In this document: one piece after another, positions 5,817 through 6,311 of the stretch
Position numbering within the stretch: position 1 is the stretch's first letter
Layout: each line of letters opens with the position of its first letter
DNA from: an uncultured Pirellulaceae bacterium
GTDB lineage: Bacteria; Planctomycetota; Planctomycetia; Pirellulales; Pirellulaceae
Direction of reading: 5' to 3'
DNA: 6,311 nucleotides
Assembly: GCA_947259675.1 (NCBI GenBank)
Contig: CAMYNE010000137.1
Span: 1 to 6,311, forward strand
Program-made: the position numbers and the translations under genes
Notes under the pieces: generated by a model
The model's input: the letters and a program-made list of their open reading frames with translations, nothing else
Told to the model about the DNA's origin: nothing
Databases searched by the model: none

Positions 5817-5844
5817 CATTCCGCATTCAGCATTCCTCATTCCG
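5817..5844 (+). repeat. Heptanucleotide tandem repeat, consensus CATTCCG, four units
   Basis: Four 7-nt units lie in exact phase: CATTCCG, CATTCAG, CATTCCT, CATTCCG. A fifth, more degenerate CATTTGA follows at 5845-5851. The array fills most of the 48-bp gap between the PLP-enzyme stop and the coaD ATG and ends 2 nt before that ATG. It offers no Shine-Dalgarno site. It may be a slippage-prone microsatellite or a fragment of a dispersed repeat. Confidence 0.7.
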
Positions 5845-5853
5845 CATTTGAAC

Positions 5854-6311
5854 ATGAAAACAGCCGTTTACACTGGTTCATTCGACCCGATTACTTTGGG
5901 TCATTTAAACGTAATCGAACGCGCAGCTCGACTGGTTGAGACATTGGTGGTCGGGATAGGTATCAACATCGAGAAAAAGGGCCTCTTCGAACCGTTGGAA
6001 CGTCTTGAATTGGTTCATCGGGTTACAGGTCATCTGGGCAACGTGGAAGTCAAGGCCTTTGAAGGTTTGGCGGTGAATTTTGTGGCGAGCTGTGGTTCCA
6101 AAGTGATGATTCGTGGCGTTCGCCCTTTAACCGACATCGCTGCCGAGTTCACGATGACGATGGCCAATCGGCGTTTGAACGAAGAATTGGAAACGGTCTT
6201 TTTGATGGCCGACGGTGACTACGCCCATGTTTCCAGCTCCTTGATCAAACAGATTACACCTCTTTCGGATGACGAACAGCTAGCCCGGTTCGTGCCCGCC
6301 TCGATCATTCC
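5854..6311 (+). CDS. coaD: Phosphopantetheine adenylyltransferase, 3' end outside window
   Basis: CoaD transfers AMP from ATP to 4'-phosphopantetheine to make dephospho-CoA, the penultimate step of coenzyme A synthesis in the cytoplasm. Translation from the ATG at 5854 gives 152 residues before the window ends; the family is about 160 residues, so only the last few are missing. The nucleotidyltransferase signature is clear: YTGSFDPITLGHLNVIERA at 6-24, with TxGH at 14-17 for ATP binding. KKGLF at 41-45 and ERLEL at 49-53 follow. IRGVRPLTD at 86-94 is the conserved RG.R.. substrate loop. FTMTMANRRL precedes ETVFLMA, and VSSSLIKQI at 126-134 is the C-terminal S-S-S ATP-phosphate motif. The residue after the GH motif is Asn19, where E. 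coli and B. subtilis have Asp. No Shine-Dalgarno site is visible; a CATTCCG repeat array directly precedes the start. The 48-bp spacing suggests cotranscription with the PLP-enzyme gene. Confidence 0.96.
   Translation, partial: MKTAVYTGSFDPITLGHLNVIERAARLVETLVVGIGINIEKKGLFEPLERLELVHRVTGHLGNVEVKAFEGLAVNFVASCGSKVMIRGVRPLTDIAAEFTMTMANRRLNEELETVFLMADGDYAHVSSSLIKQITPLSDDEQLARFVPASII

Overview
The window looks like chromosomal DNA of a planctomycete, most likely of the Pirellulaceae/Rhodopirellula type. This is inferred from family resemblance only: an RsuA-type pseudouridine synthase with a long Lys/Arg tail, a Tat-exported protein with squalene-cyclase-like repeats, a very small two-helix membrane protein of a kind common in that phylum, weak or absent Shine-Dalgarno sites, and non-ATG starts. 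Base composition is moderate and similar across the genes. I see no phage, plasmid, CRISPR, tRNA or rRNA.

Layout. Positions 1-136 hold the window edge, a possible divergent gene start on the minus strand, and the leader of the first clear gene. A pseudouridine synthase (137-1231, +) converges on rpsT, ribosomal protein bS20 (1276-1548, -), across 44 bp. rpsT and hemD, uroporphyrinogen-III synthase (1777-2550, +), are divergent. The 228 bp between them hold a likely rpsT promoter and a perfect 21-bp inverted repeat with a 27-nt loop. hemD converges on a Tat-exported alpha-toroid (prenyltransferase/squalene-cyclase repeat) protein (2722-3798, -). Upstream of that gene lies a 123-bp imperfect inverted-repeat element (3925-4047), then a small two-helix membrane protein (4096 to about 4299, -). 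After a divergent, mostly non-coding stretch come a class-V PLP-dependent enzyme (4627-5805, +) and coaD, phosphopantetheine adenylyltransferase (from 5854, cut by the window end). The last two lie in the same direction with a 48-bp gap that contains a heptanucleotide tandem repeat.

How the genes relate. Most are unlinked housekeeping functions: rRNA modification and the small ribosomal subunit, tetrapyrrole synthesis and coenzyme A synthesis. Only the aminotransferase-fold gene and coaD look like a possible operon. The least understood parts are the two inverted-repeat elements, the exported alpha-toroid protein with a degenerate cyclase acid motif, the histone-H1-like tail of the pseudouridine synthase, and the small membrane protein. 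I did not find a clearly new multi-gene system. The intergenic hairpin elements are the best candidates for follow-up.
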